This document shows, piece by piece, positions 45,911-53,958 of a DNA stretch of 63,614 nucleotides. Below the pieces are notes generated by a model. It saw only the letters and a program-made list of their open reading frames with translations. It was not told where the DNA came from and made no database searches. The position numbers and the translations under genes are program-made. This DNA is from an uncultured Bacilli bacterium. GTDB taxonomy: Bacteria; Bacillota_I; Bacilli_A; RF39; UBA660. Where the stretch lies: positions 1 through 63,614 of the forward strand of contig CANQBL010000005.1 in the NCBI GenBank assembly GCA_947589105.1. The letters are read 5' to 3'. Each line of letters begins with the position of its first letter. The stretch's first letter is position 1.

Positions 45911-46390
45911 TATTATAATGAAATAAAAAACGAACTTATAAATAATGAATTATATAAAAAAGTAAAGGACTACTCTAAAAATAAGAGCGATTTAACTACT
46001 TATTATAACGCTGGCAAATTACTTAATGATGCTGGTAAACATTATGGTAAAAGTGCTATTAAAAATTATTCATATAGATTAAAACAAGAAGTGGGTAAAA
46101 AATATAATGAAAGAACGTTAAGAAGAATGCGACAGTTTTATGAATTATTCAAAAATGAAAAATGGTCGGCATTGCCGACCGAATTGTCTTGGTCTCATTA
46201 TTCTGAACTGCTAAAACTAAAAGTTTCAAATGAAATAAATTATTATATTGATTTAAGTATTAAACAAAATTTATCATATAAGGAATTAGGAAAACGTATT
46301 AAAAATAAATATAACTATGATAGTGTATCAGAAAAACTATTACAACAATTAATACTAGTTTTTTCAAAGAGATATGTTTTATCTTGTTAG
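45905..46390 (+). CDS. orphan DUF1016 N-terminal domain (YhcG-like, lacking nuclease domain)
   Basis: A 161-residue protein. NAGKLLNDAGKHYGKSAIKNYSYRL, ERTLRRMRQFYELF and LPTELSWSHYSELLKL follow the N-terminal half of the DUF1016/YhcG family. The C-terminal PD-(D/E)XK nuclease half, usually another 180 residues, is absent: the frame ends with a short unrelated tail 40 bases before recD2. DUF1016 proteins are accessory, often linked to restriction or defence islands. This may be a truncated remnant or a stand-alone DNA-binding domain. A GC-rich hairpin (GGTCGGC/GCCGACC, 46166-46182) lies inside the coding region. Confidence 0.8.
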   Translation: MNYYNEIKNELINNELYKKVKDYSKNKSDLTTYYNAGKLLNDAGKHYGKSAIKNYSYRLKQEVGKKYNERTLRRMRQFYELFKNEKWSALPTELSWSHYSELLKLKVSNEINYYIDLSIKQNLSYKELGKRIKNKYNYDSVSEKLLQQLILVFSKRYVLSC

Positions 46391-46429
46391 TTTTTATGAT
46401 AAAATTATTTTAGTAAAGGATCTGAAATA

Positions 46430-48616
46430 ATGCAAACTTACATAAAAGGAACTTATAAGAAAACCATTTTTCAATCAAGTGATGGATTTGTTGTTGGTTT
46501 AATTAAAATAAAAGATACTGATGATCAAGAGCTCTTAGATTATATTGATAAACAATTTACTTTTACTGGTTTATTTGCTCAGTTAAACATAGATGAAGAA
46601 TATAAATTTTATGGTAATGTAATAGATAATCAAAAATATGGAATTCAGTATAAAGTAGAAAAATATGAAAAAATAATGCCTGAGGATAAAGATGGTTTAG
46701 TTATTTTTCTATCTAGTGATATATTTCCTAAGATTGGTGAAAAAACAGCAAAACAAATAGTGAATACTTTAGGTAATAAATGTTTAGAATTAATAGTTGA
46801 TGATTATAATTGTTTACTTAAAGTACCCAAAATGACTTTAAAAAAAGCAATTGATATTCATGATAAATTAATTAAATATAACGAAAGTTTTGAAATGGTA
46901 GTTTATTTAACAAATCTTGGTTTTAATATGAAAGATTCGCTTAAAATATATAATCATTACTTAGATGATACTATAAGAGTTATAACAAATAATCCATATG
47001 AGTTAATTGATACTGTTAAAATACCTTTTAATAAAATAGATTTATTAAAAAAAGAGTTAAAAATAAGTGATAATGATGAAAGAAGAATTTTATCTCTTAT
47101 TATATATGTTATGAAAAATATTTGTTTTCAAACTGGTGATACATATTTAAATTTTGAATTAATATATAGAGCTTTTAAATACGTATATGAACAAGAAATT
47201 ACTGAAGAAAGTTTATTATATTATTTAGTAGAATTAAATAGTTTGGGAAAGATAATAATTGAAGATGATAAATATATTTTAATGAATTATTATAAATATG
47301 AAAATTATGTAGCAGATAAAGTATATGAATTATCTAATAAAAAAGATGAGGTAATAGATAATATAGATATTAAAATAGAAAATTTAGAAAATCATTTTAA
47401 TATAGATTATAATGATGAGCAAAAAAGAGCAATAAAACAATCCTTAATAAAAAATTTTTCAATTATAACAGGAGGACCAGGTACTGGTAAAACAACTATA
47501 ATAAAAGGAATAGTACAGTTATATAAAATGATAACAGGTTATTCATATGAAAAATTACAAGAAAAATTAGTATTACTTGCACCAACTGGAAGAGCAGCTA
47601 AAAGAATGAGTGAAGCTTGTAACTTTCCGGCATCAACTATTCATAGGTATTTAAAATGGAATAAAGAAACTGGTGAATTTGGATATAATGAAATAAATAA
47701 GGCGCCTGCAAAATTTATTATAGTAGATGAAACAAGTATGATAGATATAGAGCTTTTATATAATTTTTTAAAAGCAATTAAAAAAGATGTAAAACTTGTA
47801 TTTATTGGTGATTATAACCAATTAGAAAGTGTAGCACCAGGTAAAATATTAAAGGATTTAATAGATTCAGATATGATAAATACCATATTTTTAAAAGAAA
47901 TATATAGACAAGATCAAAACTCATATATAACATCTTTAGCATATGAAATTAATAATGGCCAATTACAGGAAAATTTTTTAGATAAAAAAGATGATTATAA
48001 TTTTATTACTTGTAATGATGAAGAAATTTTAAAAATAACTTGCATTCTAGTACAAAAAGCAATACATAAAGGCTATGATTTAAAAAACGTACAAGTTTTA
48101 GCACCAGTATATAAAGGGGTAAATGGAATTGATAATTTAAATAAAAATTTACAAAAAATATTTAATCCAAAAGATGATAATAAAAATGAAACTTATGATG
48201 CTGATGTAATATATCGAGAAGGAGATAAAATTTTACAACTTGAAAACATGCCAGATGAAAATGTTTTTAATGGAGATATTGGTTTTATAAAACGAATAAA
48301 AGGTACTGAAATTACCGTTTCATTTGACGGAAACATAGTTAAATACACACCAAAGGAATATAAATTATTAAAACATGGTTATGCAATAAGTGTTCATAAA
48401 GCTCAGGGAAGTGAATTTGATATTGTTATAATGCCAATTGCTAATTCTTATAAAATGATGCTTTATCGTAAAATAATATATACTGCTGTAACTAGGGCAA
48501 AAAAATCTCTTATGTTAACTGGTGATCCAAAAGCTTTTTATCGAGGAGTTTATAACGAGGGAAATAAAGAAAGAAAAACTCTCCTTAAAAAATTTTTAAC
48601 TGATAAAGTTTTATAG
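46430..48616 (+). CDS. recD2: ATP-dependent DNA helicase RecD2
   Basis: A 5'-3' SF1B helicase acting in repair and fork maintenance without RecBC. N-terminal OB-like and helix-hairpin-helix regions (residues 1-200) precede the motor: Walker A TGGPGTGKTT (about residue 347), LAPTGRAAKRMSE, DETSMIDIELL, GDYNQLESVAPG, and the C-terminal motif VHKAQGSEFDIVIMP with YTAVTRAKKSL. 728 residues, normal. The start follows AAAGGATCTG. A hairpin (48648-48669) follows. Confidence 0.95.
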   Translation: MQTYIKGTYKKTIFQSSDGFVVGLIKIKDTDDQELLDYIDKQFTFTGLFAQLNIDEEYKFYGNVIDNQKYGIQYKVEKYEKIMPEDKDGLVIFLSSDIFPKIGEKTAKQIVNTLGNKCLELIVDDYNCLLKVPKMTLKKAIDIHDKLIKYNESFEMVVYLTNLGFNMKDSLKIYNHYLDDTIRVITNNPYELIDTVKIPFNKIDLLKKELKISDNDERRILSLIIYVMKNICFQTGDTYLNFELIYRAFKYVYEQEITEESLLYYLVELNSLGKIIIEDDKYILMNYYKYENYVADKVYELSNKKDEVIDNIDIKIENLENHFNIDYNDEQKRAIKQSLIKNFSIITGGPGTGKTTIIKGIVQLYKMITGYSYEKLQEKLVLLAPTGRAAKRMSEACNFPASTIHRYLKWNKETGEFGYNEINKAPAKFIIVDETSMIDIELLYNFLKAIKKDVKLVFIGDYNQLESVAPGKILKDLIDSDMINTIFLKEIYRQDQNSYITSLAYEINNGQLQENFLDKKDDYNFITCNDEEILKITCILVQKAIHKGYDLKNVQVLAPVYKGVNGIDNLNKNLQKIFNPKDDNKNETYDADVIYREGDKILQLENMPDENVFNGDIGFIKRIKGTEITVSFDGNIVKYTPKEYKLLKHGYAISVHKAQGSEFDIVIMPIANSYKMMLYRKIIYTAVTRAKKSLMLTGDPKAFYRGVYNEGNKERKTLLKKFLTDKVL

Positions 48617-48647
48617 TATACAAAAATAATAAATTTCCATAATAATA

Positions 48648-48683
48648 ATGGCATTAATTTATATGCCATATTCATATTTTTTG
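48648..48683 (+). terminator. recD2 terminator-like hairpin
   Basis: ATGGCAT and ATGCCAT around an 8-base AT loop, with a T-tract about 8 bases after the stem. Confidence 0.5.
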
Positions 48684-48698
48684 TAAGAGGTGAAGCAA

Positions 48699-48863
48699 AT
48701 GAAAATGCTAAATAACCTAGGATGGATGCTTTTAGGAGTTGCTGTTGGTTCTGGAGCTCTTTATTGCTATAATGAATGCTCTTGTAATGGTAGTATAAAG
48801 CAAACTATAAATAAGGTTAAGAAAAACGCAGAAGAAAAACTAGAAAATATGATGGAAAAATAG
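48699..48863 (+). CDS. small membrane protein of 54 residues
   Basis: The frame codes for 54 residues: a short N-terminal part with one membrane helix (LGWMLLGVAVGSGALYCY), two or three cysteines (CYNECSC), then a Lys/Glu-rich amphipathic helix ending ENMMEK. A strong ribosome binding site (AAGAGGTGA) lies 7 bases upstream and a strong terminator follows, so it is a genuine monocistronic small gene. Layout resembles small YtxH-like membrane proteins. Function unknown. Confidence 0.75.
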   Translation: MKMLNNLGWMLLGVAVGSGALYCYNECSCNGSIKQTINKVKKNAEEKLENMMEK

Positions 48864-48880
48864 TTCAGTATGAACTAAAT

Positions 48881-48914
48881 AAAAGAAATAGGTTTTTTCC
48901 TATTTCTTTTATTT
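48881..48914 (+). terminator. strong terminator after the small membrane protein gene
   Basis: AAAAGAAATAGG and CCTATTTCTTTT form a 12-bp perfect stem with a T6 loop and a T-rich tail. Confidence 0.85.
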
Positions 48915-48966
48915 AATATTTATTATTTAACAAATTTGTATTATAATTATATTACGGAGGTAAAAG

Positions 48967-49527
48967 ATGGAAAAAAAGATAAAAAAGATGTCTAATACAT
49001 CTCTTATAATATCAATTATTTTTATTATTGTTGGACTATTTTTATTTATTAAACCTGATACAACCGTGTCAATAATATCGTATGTAATAGGTGGGGCTTT
49101 ACTTGGAAGTGGTATTTTTTCAGCATATAAATATTTTACCGCAGAAGGAATTGGAAACGTATTTAACTTTGATTTAATATATGGTGTATTACTTTCTATT
49201 GGGGGAATATTTTTAATTGTAAAACCACATGCTTTAGCTACTTTATTTCCAATAATTTTAGGTATTTGGATAATAATAAACAGTGTTACTAAATTTCAGT
49301 ATGCATTAGTTCTAAAAAAAATAAAGAATGAAGACTGGGTTTATACTACTTTAATATCTGTTTTAACTCTTGCTTGGGGAATAGTATTATTATTTAATCC
49401 ATTTAAAACCTTTCTTATAATTACTCAAACAATTGGGGTATTTATAATTGTTTATGCAGTATTAGATATAATTGATAATTTTATTATTAGAAAAAATATT
49501 AAAGATATTATTACAATATTTAAATAA
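48967..49527 (+). CDS. HdeD-like (DUF308) membrane protein
   Basis: A 186-residue protein with six hydrophobic helices arranged as three similar pairs, each with a GxxLFxKP or similar turn: IIVGLFLFIKPDTTVSI, GGIFLIVKPHALATLF and AWGIVLLFNPFKTFLI. This triple pattern is typical of the HdeD/DUF308 family, found in acid-resistance and general membrane contexts. GGAGG is upstream. Monocistronic between two hairpins. Specific role unknown. Confidence 0.85.
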   Translation: MEKKIKKMSNTSLIISIIFIIVGLFLFIKPDTTVSIISYVIGGALLGSGIFSAYKYFTAEGIGNVFNFDLIYGVLLSIGGIFLIVKPHALATLFPIILGIWIIINSVTKFQYALVLKKIKNEDWVYTTLISVLTLAWGIVLLFNPFKTFLIITQTIGVFIIVYAVLDIIDNFIIRKNIKDIITIFK

Positions 49528-49550
49528 AAAGGACTTTAGTCTTTTTTATT
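49528..49550 (+). terminator. terminator after the DUF308 gene
   Basis: AAAAGGACT and AGTCTTTTTT (one G-U) around a 2-base centre with a T run. Confidence 0.6.
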
Positions 49551-49554
49551 TAAA

Positions 49555-49583
49555 TTGAAATGATTTTTAATTTATGATATGAT
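49555..49583 (+). promoter_or_regulatory. promoter of the first pseudopilin-like gene
   Basis: TTGAAA and TATGAT with a 17-base spacer. Confidence 0.55.
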
Positions 49584-49605
49584 GTAATTAAGATAGGAGT
49601 TACGT

Positions 49606-51423
49606 ATGAAAAAGAAAAATGGATTTACATTAATAGAATTATTAGTTACTATTGCTTTAATAATATCAATTACAGGTATTGCAGTAGTAAGTTTTATAAA
49701 AATAAGTGATAAAAGAAAAGAAGCAGCTTATGAAAAAGTTAAAGAACAAATAGTAACTGCAGCAGAAGAATATTTTAGTGTTAATGCTTACTATAAAGAA
49801 GTGTTATCTAGTAATGTTAACAATTCAATTAAAGTTTCTTTAGGAACTTTAGTTGAAGATGATTATTTAAATGTAGTTACTGATCCAAAAACAGGAAAAA
49901 AATTAAACTATTGTAACTATGTTAAAGTAAGTATGAATAATAAAGGTAGATTAAGTTATGATTTTAAAGATGATGAAGAAGATTGTTCAGCAAATAAATT
50001 CGTACAAGTAGAAGAAAAACCTTTTAAAGGAAGTACACCAACGATAAATATAGATGTTATTGGAAAAAAGGGAAACAACGACTGGTATGTTTTAGATGAA
50101 AATGCAGAAATAAAAACTCCAATTATAAAAATCACCGTTTCAGATGAAAGTAAAATAGAAGAAGATATAGAAGTAATAAATAAAAAAAGAGATGACAATT
50201 TTACCGAATCAGATTCTGATTTTTCTATACCATTATTTGAAAAAAACGGAGTGTTAACTGCAACAGATAGTATAAGTTATTCTGTAAGTACAAAAGGAAA
50301 AACAACCTGTTATAAAGTAACAAATGAATACGGAAATTCAACTGAAGATTGTAGAACTTTAAAAACTGATTTTGAAAACCCAAACTGTGAATTAAAATTT
50401 TTAGGAATAAGTGACGGAGAGGTAAATAAATATAAGGTATTTTATAGTAAACTAGGATCCTTCCCTCTTGTTTTGGTATCTTTATCTTATTCTGATAATA
50501 TATCAGGTGTTTTGACAAAAAAAATAAAAGTTCCAGTGGAAAAAGATTATGTAGCTTATCTTACTCCTAAAACTCAAGGGTATACTAATGATTCTACTAA
50601 AAAATGGTTCGGAATTGTTTATGATTATGCTGGTAACGTATCTGATTGTTCAAGAGATATTTATGTTTCTAAATATGATGGGTTAGAAAACTTTTTGAAT
50701 AAACAATTGAACGAACTATATTATACTTCTTGTGGTAAAACTGAAGGAGAAAATACAACTTGGACAAATAAAGATGTAACAATAACACAATATTTTGATG
50801 AAAAGCTTATTACTGGAACATTTAAAAATCAAAATGCTGATTCTAAAACCCAAACTTTTAAAGAAACAAAAAAAACTGCTGATATTGAAAAAAATATTGG
50901 TGTAAATGGTAATCAAACATTAAAATGTGAGGTTGATGTTTATGTTGATAAAACTAAACCTAAATATTCATATACAAGGTTTGATAAAGAAGGAAATAGC
51001 ACTGAAATTTCTAAAGGAACTATAATATTTAAATCATTGAACGGCTCGGGAAAGTTAGTTCAAAAAGAGGAAATTACTGTAACTAAAGATGACACTGGTA
51101 AATATAAAGGTACCGCTTGTATTGATGCTGCAAAGTTAGGTTATAAACCTGGTTCATTTAATTTTAGTGGATATAGTGAAGTTGCTATTGATGAGCATAG
51201 CGGTATTGCAAGCTATCAAGCTAATAGGACTGTAACAGGTAATGATGGAAAAAATAATTATACTTATTGTTATTATAATACTATAGGTAATAGAAAAGCT
51301 AATAGTCCTTGTACTTGGAGAGATGTTAGAACGGCAGTAGATAGAGCGGGAAACAAAAGTGATGATTTTGGAAAGATAGAGATTAAAGTAGGTTATAAAG
51401 GAAAAGATACTATTTGTAAATGA
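49606..51423 (+). CDS. large pseudopilin-like surface protein
   Basis: A 605-residue protein opening with a class III signal: basic MKKKNG, cleavage before F7, then FTLIELLVTIALIISITGIA with the glutamate at mature position 5. This is the type IV prepilin pattern. A short helical pilin-like part follows (KISDKRKEAAYEKVKEQI), then several beta-rich, Cys-containing units with DNTPP-like or D-x-T-x-P edges (VYVDKTKPKYSYTR) resembling bacterial Ig-like domains. Normal pseudopilins are 100-200 residues, so this is a pilin anchor fused to a large ectodomain. No prepilin peptidase or pilus ATPase is in the window. A paralogue follows. Confidence 0.8.
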   Translation: MKKKNGFTLIELLVTIALIISITGIAVVSFIKISDKRKEAAYEKVKEQIVTAAEEYFSVNAYYKEVLSSNVNNSIKVSLGTLVEDDYLNVVTDPKTGKKLNYCNYVKVSMNNKGRLSYDFKDDEEDCSANKFVQVEEKPFKGSTPTINIDVIGKKGNNDWYVLDENAEIKTPIIKITVSDESKIEEDIEVINKKRDDNFTESDSDFSIPLFEKNGVLTATDSISYSVSTKGKTTCYKVTNEYGNSTEDCRTLKTDFENPNCELKFLGISDGEVNKYKVFYSKLGSFPLVLVSLSYSDNISGVLTKKIKVPVEKDYVAYLTPKTQGYTNDSTKKWFGIVYDYAGNVSDCSRDIYVSKYDGLENFLNKQLNELYYTSCGKTEGENTTWTNKDVTITQYFDEKLITGTFKNQNADSKTQTFKETKKTADIEKNIGVNGNQTLKCEVDVYVDKTKPKYSYTRFDKEGNSTEISKGTIIFKSLNGSGKLVQKEEITVTKDDTGKYKGTACIDAAKLGYKPGSFNFSGYSEVAIDEHSGIASYQANRTVTGNDGKNNYTYCYYNTIGNRKANSPCTWRDVRTAVDRAGNKSDDFGKIEIKVGYKGKDTICK

Positions 51424-51445
51424 GGAAAATTTATTCCTCTTTTTA
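51422..51445 (+). terminator. terminator between the pseudopilin-like genes
   Basis: GAGGAA and TTCCTC around a 6-base loop followed by TTTTT; it includes the stop codon of the first gene. Confidence 0.65.
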
Positions 51446-51446
51446 A

Positions 51447-51475
51447 TTGAAATAAATTATTAGCTGTGATAACAT
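51447..51475 (+). promoter_or_regulatory. promoter of the second pseudopilin-like gene
   Basis: TTGAAA and TAACAT with a 17-base spacer, laid out like the promoter of its paralogue. Confidence 0.45.
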
Positions 51476-51496
51476 AATAATAGTAGGAGATATGAA

Positions 51497-53143
51497 ATGA
51501 AAAAGAAGAATGGATTTACATTAATAGAATTATTAGTTACTATTTTTTTAATAATAACAATTATAGGTATTGCAATAGTAAGTTTTATAAAAATAAGTGA
51601 TAAACAAAAGAAAAACGCTTATGAAAAGGTTAAAGAACAAATAATGGATGCTGCTGAGGATTATTTTTCATCAAACGAGTATTTATTTGAGGGGTTAAGC
51701 GATAATTCATATGGTGTAATAACTTTAGGAACATTGGTTGAAGAAGATTATATAAATAAAGCAACTGATCCAAGAAATAAAAAAGGTATTAACCCATGTA
51801 CTCAGGTAAGGGTAACTAAAAAAGATGGGGTTTATTCGTCTTCTTTTAAAGAGTTTTCAGAAGGAGATAAATGTGATAACAGTTATAAAATAACGGTTAG
51901 TGAACCTGGAGCTCCTGAAATAGTTATGATAGCAAGTGGTAAAAAAGGTAATGACCCATGGTATGTTGAAAATGTTACTTTAAATGTAGAAATAAATACA
52001 AAAAATAATGGAGTAATAAAAAGTATAGAAAAATGTATTGGTGATGTTTGTACTAATTATAATGATCCTTTAGAAATTAAAAATAAGTATATTGATACGA
52101 TAAAAGATACTGCTTCAACAACTATAAAATATAAAGCTACTAATATGTCGGGAAAAACTGCTGAAGCTTCGGTAACTTTAAAAGTAGATACTAACCCTCC
52201 AACGTGTAGTTATAAGACTAATAAAGAGCCTTCAAATACTGGTTGGTATAATAATAATACCGGAAAGCCTACTTTAACAATTACTGGTACGGATAGTTTA
52301 AGTGGTATTGATGGAAAGTCAAGTGCTACTCCTTCTATAGGTGTGGGAAACAATGCTTATAGTTATACTTTTAAAGATAAAGCTGGTAATTTAAAAGAAT
52401 GTTCTACCAAGATAAAGTATGATGATTCATCTCCTTTGTGTCCTTCAAAATGGAGTATAAAGGATGTAAATGTTAGTAATTACAAAAATTGTAATACATC
52501 ATATAGTAGAAATAATTGGCACTGTGCTGATGTTAAATTAACCATTAATAAGAGTTCTGATTGGGATAAGTGGAGTTGGGATAATAAAAGTTATTCAACA
52601 AGTGGTTTAAGTTCGGATAAAAAAACAATTTCTAATACATATAATACTGAAATGGATGTTAAATCTATAAAGTTTTATGTAAAAGATAAAGCTGGAAATG
52701 TATCTGTTTGTGATAGTGTTAAATTTGGAATTGATCATACACAACCTAAATTAGTTACTAGTGCAGGCGGTTGGGTAGATTGCCATAGAAAAGATTCAAA
52801 TTATTATAATTCATGGGGATACTCAGTTAAATTTAAAGATGATAGAAGTGGTGTAATTGCTAACTTAACAGAATATTATTCAAGTTGGGATTGTAATAAA
52901 ACAAATCCTTATCATTGGGCTTCATCATCATCAAATAGTAGTTATAAAAAATCTAATGACGAAAGAATTTATACTGTTTTTGCAGGCTGTTCTGATAATC
53001 CAGATCCTAAAGCAAGATTTAATATTGTAGATGGAGCTGGGAATGTGCTTAGTAATATAGAAATTATTGCAAGTAAAAAAACAGGAACTTCTAAAAAAGG
53101 AGATACTTGTAATAGTTCTAAGTGGTTTACTGATAATAGATAA
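51497..53143 (+). CDS. large pseudopilin-like surface protein, paralogue
   Basis: A 548-residue paralogue of the previous gene. The first 45 residues are almost the same (MKKKNGFTLIELLVTIFLI, then KISDKQKKNAYEKVKEQI), while the ectodomain differs. It has Ig-like units with VDTNPPTCSY, TGTDSLSGIDG and YSYTFKDKAGN motifs, many Trp and 15 or so Cys, ending in a Lys/Ser-rich tail. Conserved anchor with variable ectodomain suggests duplication followed by diversification of the exposed part. AGGAGA lies upstream. It is followed by the Ala T-box. Confidence 0.8.
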   Translation: MKKKNGFTLIELLVTIFLIITIIGIAIVSFIKISDKQKKNAYEKVKEQIMDAAEDYFSSNEYLFEGLSDNSYGVITLGTLVEEDYINKATDPRNKKGINPCTQVRVTKKDGVYSSSFKEFSEGDKCDNSYKITVSEPGAPEIVMIASGKKGNDPWYVENVTLNVEINTKNNGVIKSIEKCIGDVCTNYNDPLEIKNKYIDTIKDTASTTIKYKATNMSGKTAEASVTLKVDTNPPTCSYKTNKEPSNTGWYNNNTGKPTLTITGTDSLSGIDGKSSATPSIGVGNNAYSYTFKDKAGNLKECSTKIKYDDSSPLCPSKWSIKDVNVSNYKNCNTSYSRNNWHCADVKLTINKSSDWDKWSWDNKSYSTSGLSSDKKTISNTYNTEMDVKSIKFYVKDKAGNVSVCDSVKFGIDHTQPKLVTSAGGWVDCHRKDSNYYNSWGYSVKFKDDRSGVIANLTEYYSSWDCNKTNPYHWASSSSNSSYKKSNDERIYTVFAGCSDNPDPKARFNIVDGAGNVLSNIEIIASKKTGTSKKGDTCNSSKWFTDNR

Positions 53144-53152
53144 ACGGATATA

Positions 53153-53181
53153 TTGATTATTATTAATTTTATTGTTATAAT
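53153..53181 (+). promoter_or_regulatory. promoter of the Ala T-box leader
   Basis: TTGATT at 53153-53158 and TATAAT at 53176-53181, 17-base spacer. Confidence 0.65.
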
Positions 53182-53196
53182 GTATTTATAGTTAAA

Positions 53197-53391
53197 TTGT
53201 TGAAGAAAAACTAGTAAGTAATAATTATTTTAAAGAGAGTTAGTGGATGGTGAAAACTAATATTTAATATTACTGAAGCTATTTTTGGAGAGTAGTTAAA
53301 CACTACCGGTTAAAGCCGTTATCAAAATTAAGAATAAAATAGGATGGTACCACGACCTCTCGTTCCTAAGGATTGGTGTGGTACCTTTTTT
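53197..53391 (+). promoter_or_regulatory. T-box riboswitch (tRNA-Ala) upstream of a P-loop kinase gene and alaS
   Basis: AGAGAG and GGATGGTGAAAAC mark stem I, a GCT specifier is seen at 53278-53280, and the T-box is AGGATGGTACCACG (53341-53354). TGGT pairs with an ACCA tRNA end. The terminator uses the T-box itself: GGTACCAC (53346-53353) with GTGGTACC (53378-53385), then TTTTTT. The alaS position two cistrons downstream supports the alanine assignment. Confidence 0.88.
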
Positions 53392-53403
53392 ATAGGAGGA
53401 AAT

Positions 53404-53958
53404 ATGAAAATAGAAAAAAAAGATGTTAAAATTTTTATTGTTTCAGGTAAGGCTAATAGTGGAAAAGATACTACTTGTGAATTAATAAATAATTATGTTA
53501 AGTTAAAAAATCTTATGTCGGTTAATTTGCAATTTTCTTCTTATATTAAGATGTATGCAAAAAAAATATCTGGATGGAACGGACAAGAAGATACCAAACC
53601 AAGAAGTTTACTTCAAGAACTTGGAACAGATATTATTAGAAATAAAATAGATAAAGAATTTTTTATTAAACGTATTATAGGAGATATTAAAGTTTATTCT
53701 TATTATTGTGATGTTATAACAATAAGCGATGCAAGGCTACCAGAAGAACTTGATAGTATTAAAAATAATTTTGAAAACGTATATAAAATTAAAATAGAAA
53801 GACCAAATTTTGAAAATAATTTAACTAGTAATGAAAGAAAGCATATTACGGAAGTTGCGTTAGATAATTATGATAATTATGATTTTATTTTAGTAAATGA
53901 TGGGTCTATAGAAGATTTAAATAATAAGGTAATTAATATGATGAAAGAGGTGTTATAA
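53404..53958 (+). CDS. P-loop kinase-like protein (possible deoxynucleotide kinase)
   Basis: A 184-residue protein with Walker A VSGKANSGKDTT (about residues 12-23), SLLQELGTDIIRNKI and TISDARLPEELD, an arrangement like phage-type deoxynucleoside monophosphate kinases. Start ATG 53404 has AGGAGGAAAT immediately upstream; a longer in-frame reading begins inside the T-box terminator and is rejected. It is the first cistron under the Ala T-box and its stop overlaps the alaS start (TAATG), so its synthesis is tied to alanine-tRNA charging. Substrate is not proven. Confidence 0.75.
   Translation: MKIEKKDVKIFIVSGKANSGKDTTCELINNYVKLKNLMSVNLQFSSYIKMYAKKISGWNGQEDTKPRSLLQELGTDIIRNKIDKEFFIKRIIGDIKVYSYYCDVITISDARLPEELDSIKNNFENVYKIKIERPNFENNLTSNERKHITEVALDNYDNYDFILVNDGSIEDLNNKVINMMKEVL

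Noticed and set aside
46166-46182. GC-rich perfect hairpin inside the DUF1016 gene as a mobile-element end
   Set aside because: It encodes part of the conserved LPTELSW segment of the family, and no second copy or target duplication was seen.
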